Source: JBGVSA01 sp041807905 (GTDB taxonomy: Bacteria > Pseudomonadota > Gammaproteobacteria > Burkholderiales > Rhodocyclaceae). From it: DNA of 64,000 bases. The position numbers and the translations under genes are program-made. The notes beneath the pieces are model-generated. The model was not told where the DNA came from. It worked only from the letters and a program-made list of their open reading frames with translations, and ran no database searches. Each line of letters begins with the position of its first letter. Position 1 is the stretch's first letter. Below, piece by piece: positions 63,312-64,000 of this stretch. The stretch covers positions 186,001 to 250,000 of the forward strand of contig NZ_JBGVSA010000001.1 in the NCBI RefSeq assembly GCF_041807905.1, read 5' to 3'.

Positions 63312-64000
63312 ATGGGCTGGAACGAATGGCCGCTGATTCTTTTCACCGTCATCTCGCAGACCGCCGTTGGCGCATTCTGGTGGTGTTGTCTGGCACTGAT
63401 CGGTGCCGATCTGTCGTCTGAACAACGGCAGCGCCTCGAACGCAACATGCTTCTGTTGTGGGTCATGATGGGCGCGGCTTTTGCATTGTCGAGCTTCCAT
63501 ATGGGCTCACCCTTCCGCGCGATGAATTCCATGCTGCGCTTCGGGCAGGCCAACCTCAGCAACGAAGTCGTCTTTGGCGGTGCCTTCGCAGGCCTCGGCG
63601 TGGTGTACTGGCTGCTTTGCCTGCGCAACGCAAGCAGCGCGGGCGTGCGCCGGTTCGTTTTACTACTCTCGCTCCTCTGTAGCGCGGCCTTCCTGTGGAA
63701 CACCATTTCGTTCTACCTGATGCCGACAGTACCGACGTGGTACACGCCTCTCACGCCGGCTGCATTCATACTCACCGCAATCATGGGTGGAAGCGCACTG
63801 GCCTGCGTGTTGTTCGGGCTGTCTGGCATCTCGGAGCCATGGCTATTGCGTAACGGGCCTGCCGTGCTGACATGCATCGCGGTGGTCGCCGCCGTAGTGG
63901 TGACGATTCTGCAGGCTACGTCGCTCGCAGGCATTCAGTCGGACATCCATCGAGCCACGGCACTTTCCCCCGACTACGGCATCCTGATGGCTGCCCGCTT
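63312..64000 (+). CDS. dmsC: DmsC-type membrane anchor, partial (cut by window edge)
   Basis: An open frame from ATG 63312 to the window end, at least 229 codons with no stop. It begins MGWNEWPLILFTVISQTAVG and has about seven hydrophobic segments visible, with the family segment SFHMGSPFRAMNSMLRFGQA after the second helix. It anchors DmsAB in the inner membrane and oxidises menaquinol. It follows dmsB by two bases. The C-terminal helices are beyond the window. Confidence 0.92.
   Translation, partial: MGWNEWPLILFTVISQTAVGAFWWCCLALIGADLSSEQRQRLERNMLLLWVMMGAAFALSSFHMGSPFRAMNSMLRFGQANLSNEVVFGGAFAGLGVVYWLLCLRNASSAGVRRFVLLLSLLCSAAFLWNTISFYLMPTVPTWYTPLTPAAFILTAIMGGSALACVLFGLSGISEPWLLRNGPAVLTCIAVVAAVVVTILQATSLAGIQSDIHRATALSPDYGILMAAR

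Noticed and set aside
1..64000. CRISPR arrays, tRNA or rRNA genes, insertion sequences
   Set aside because: No evenly spaced repeats, tRNA-like cloverleafs, rRNA sequence, transposase frames or flanking inverted repeats were seen by eye; a tRNA scan and repeat search would settle it.

Overview
This window looks like ordinary chromosome from a high-GC, flagellated betaproteobacterium of the order Burkholderiales, probably close to Alcaligenaceae. The clues are the order sdhCDAB-sdhE-gltA-sucAB-lpdA-zapE, the mdh/citE-like/acnB block opposite it, FlhDC with MotAB, and the overall protein similarity. I cannot fix the genus. I see no tRNA, rRNA, CRISPR array, insertion sequence or prophage. Most content is core metabolism, with an accessory sugar-acid locus and two anaerobic systems.

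Layout. 1-3428: alr-radA-cupin-tpiA, all leftward and closely packed. 3497-5955: a LysR regulator divergent from the lysophospholipid transporter gene lplT. 6026-8078: tsaB-rimI-family 4 uracil-DNA glycosylase, leftward. 8130-11114: dusA, zwf and a small membrane protein. 11212-14040: two tandem flagellin genes of equal length; only the first has a recognisable sigma-28 promoter. 14185-28494: a hexuronate catabolic locus. Leftward it holds a Pot-type ABC importer, an AGE-family sugar isomerase and a DctPQM TRAP importer. Rightward it holds ManD, then UxuA, an SDR presumed to be a fructuronate reductase, and UxaC, with a GntR/FCD regulator between. An identical 11-bp motif lies in both divergent promoter regions.

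28756-33651: rhlE, then pflB and pflA (pyruvate formate-lyase and its activase) behind a good FNR/ANR-type site. 33709-36604: flhDC-motAB, leftward, with an inverted repeat upstream of flhD. 36933-38918: an HDOD-receiver-GGDEF protein whose receiver has lost its phospho-acceptor aspartate. 39079-41667: a NUDIX hydrolase, an HNH nuclease and a secreted Clp-fold-like protein. 41773-54487: a long leftward TCA-cycle operon, probably starting with a HutC-type GntR regulator. 54701-59924: mdh, a CitE-like lyase, a DUF3617 protein and acnB, rightward, with a perfect 14-bp palindrome between the two TCA blocks. 60202-64000: dmsABC-type oxidoreductase with a candidate FNR site; dmsC runs off the window.

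How the genes work together. UxaC, the SDR and UxuA/ManD form the route glucuronate to fructuronate to mannonate to 2-keto-3-deoxygluconate (KDG). KDG kinase and aldolase are not in the window. The TCA genes cover citrate synthase, aconitase, 2-oxoglutarate dehydrogenase, succinate dehydrogenase and malate dehydrogenase, split into two divergent units that may share one regulator. PFL and the Dms-type enzyme suggest a facultative low-oxygen lifestyle. I found no clearly new defence or mobile system. The strongest leads are the AGE isomerase and paired mannonate dehydratases in the hexuronate locus, its candidate operator, the degenerate receiver in the diguanylate cyclase, and the palindromes at flhD and at gntR/mdh.
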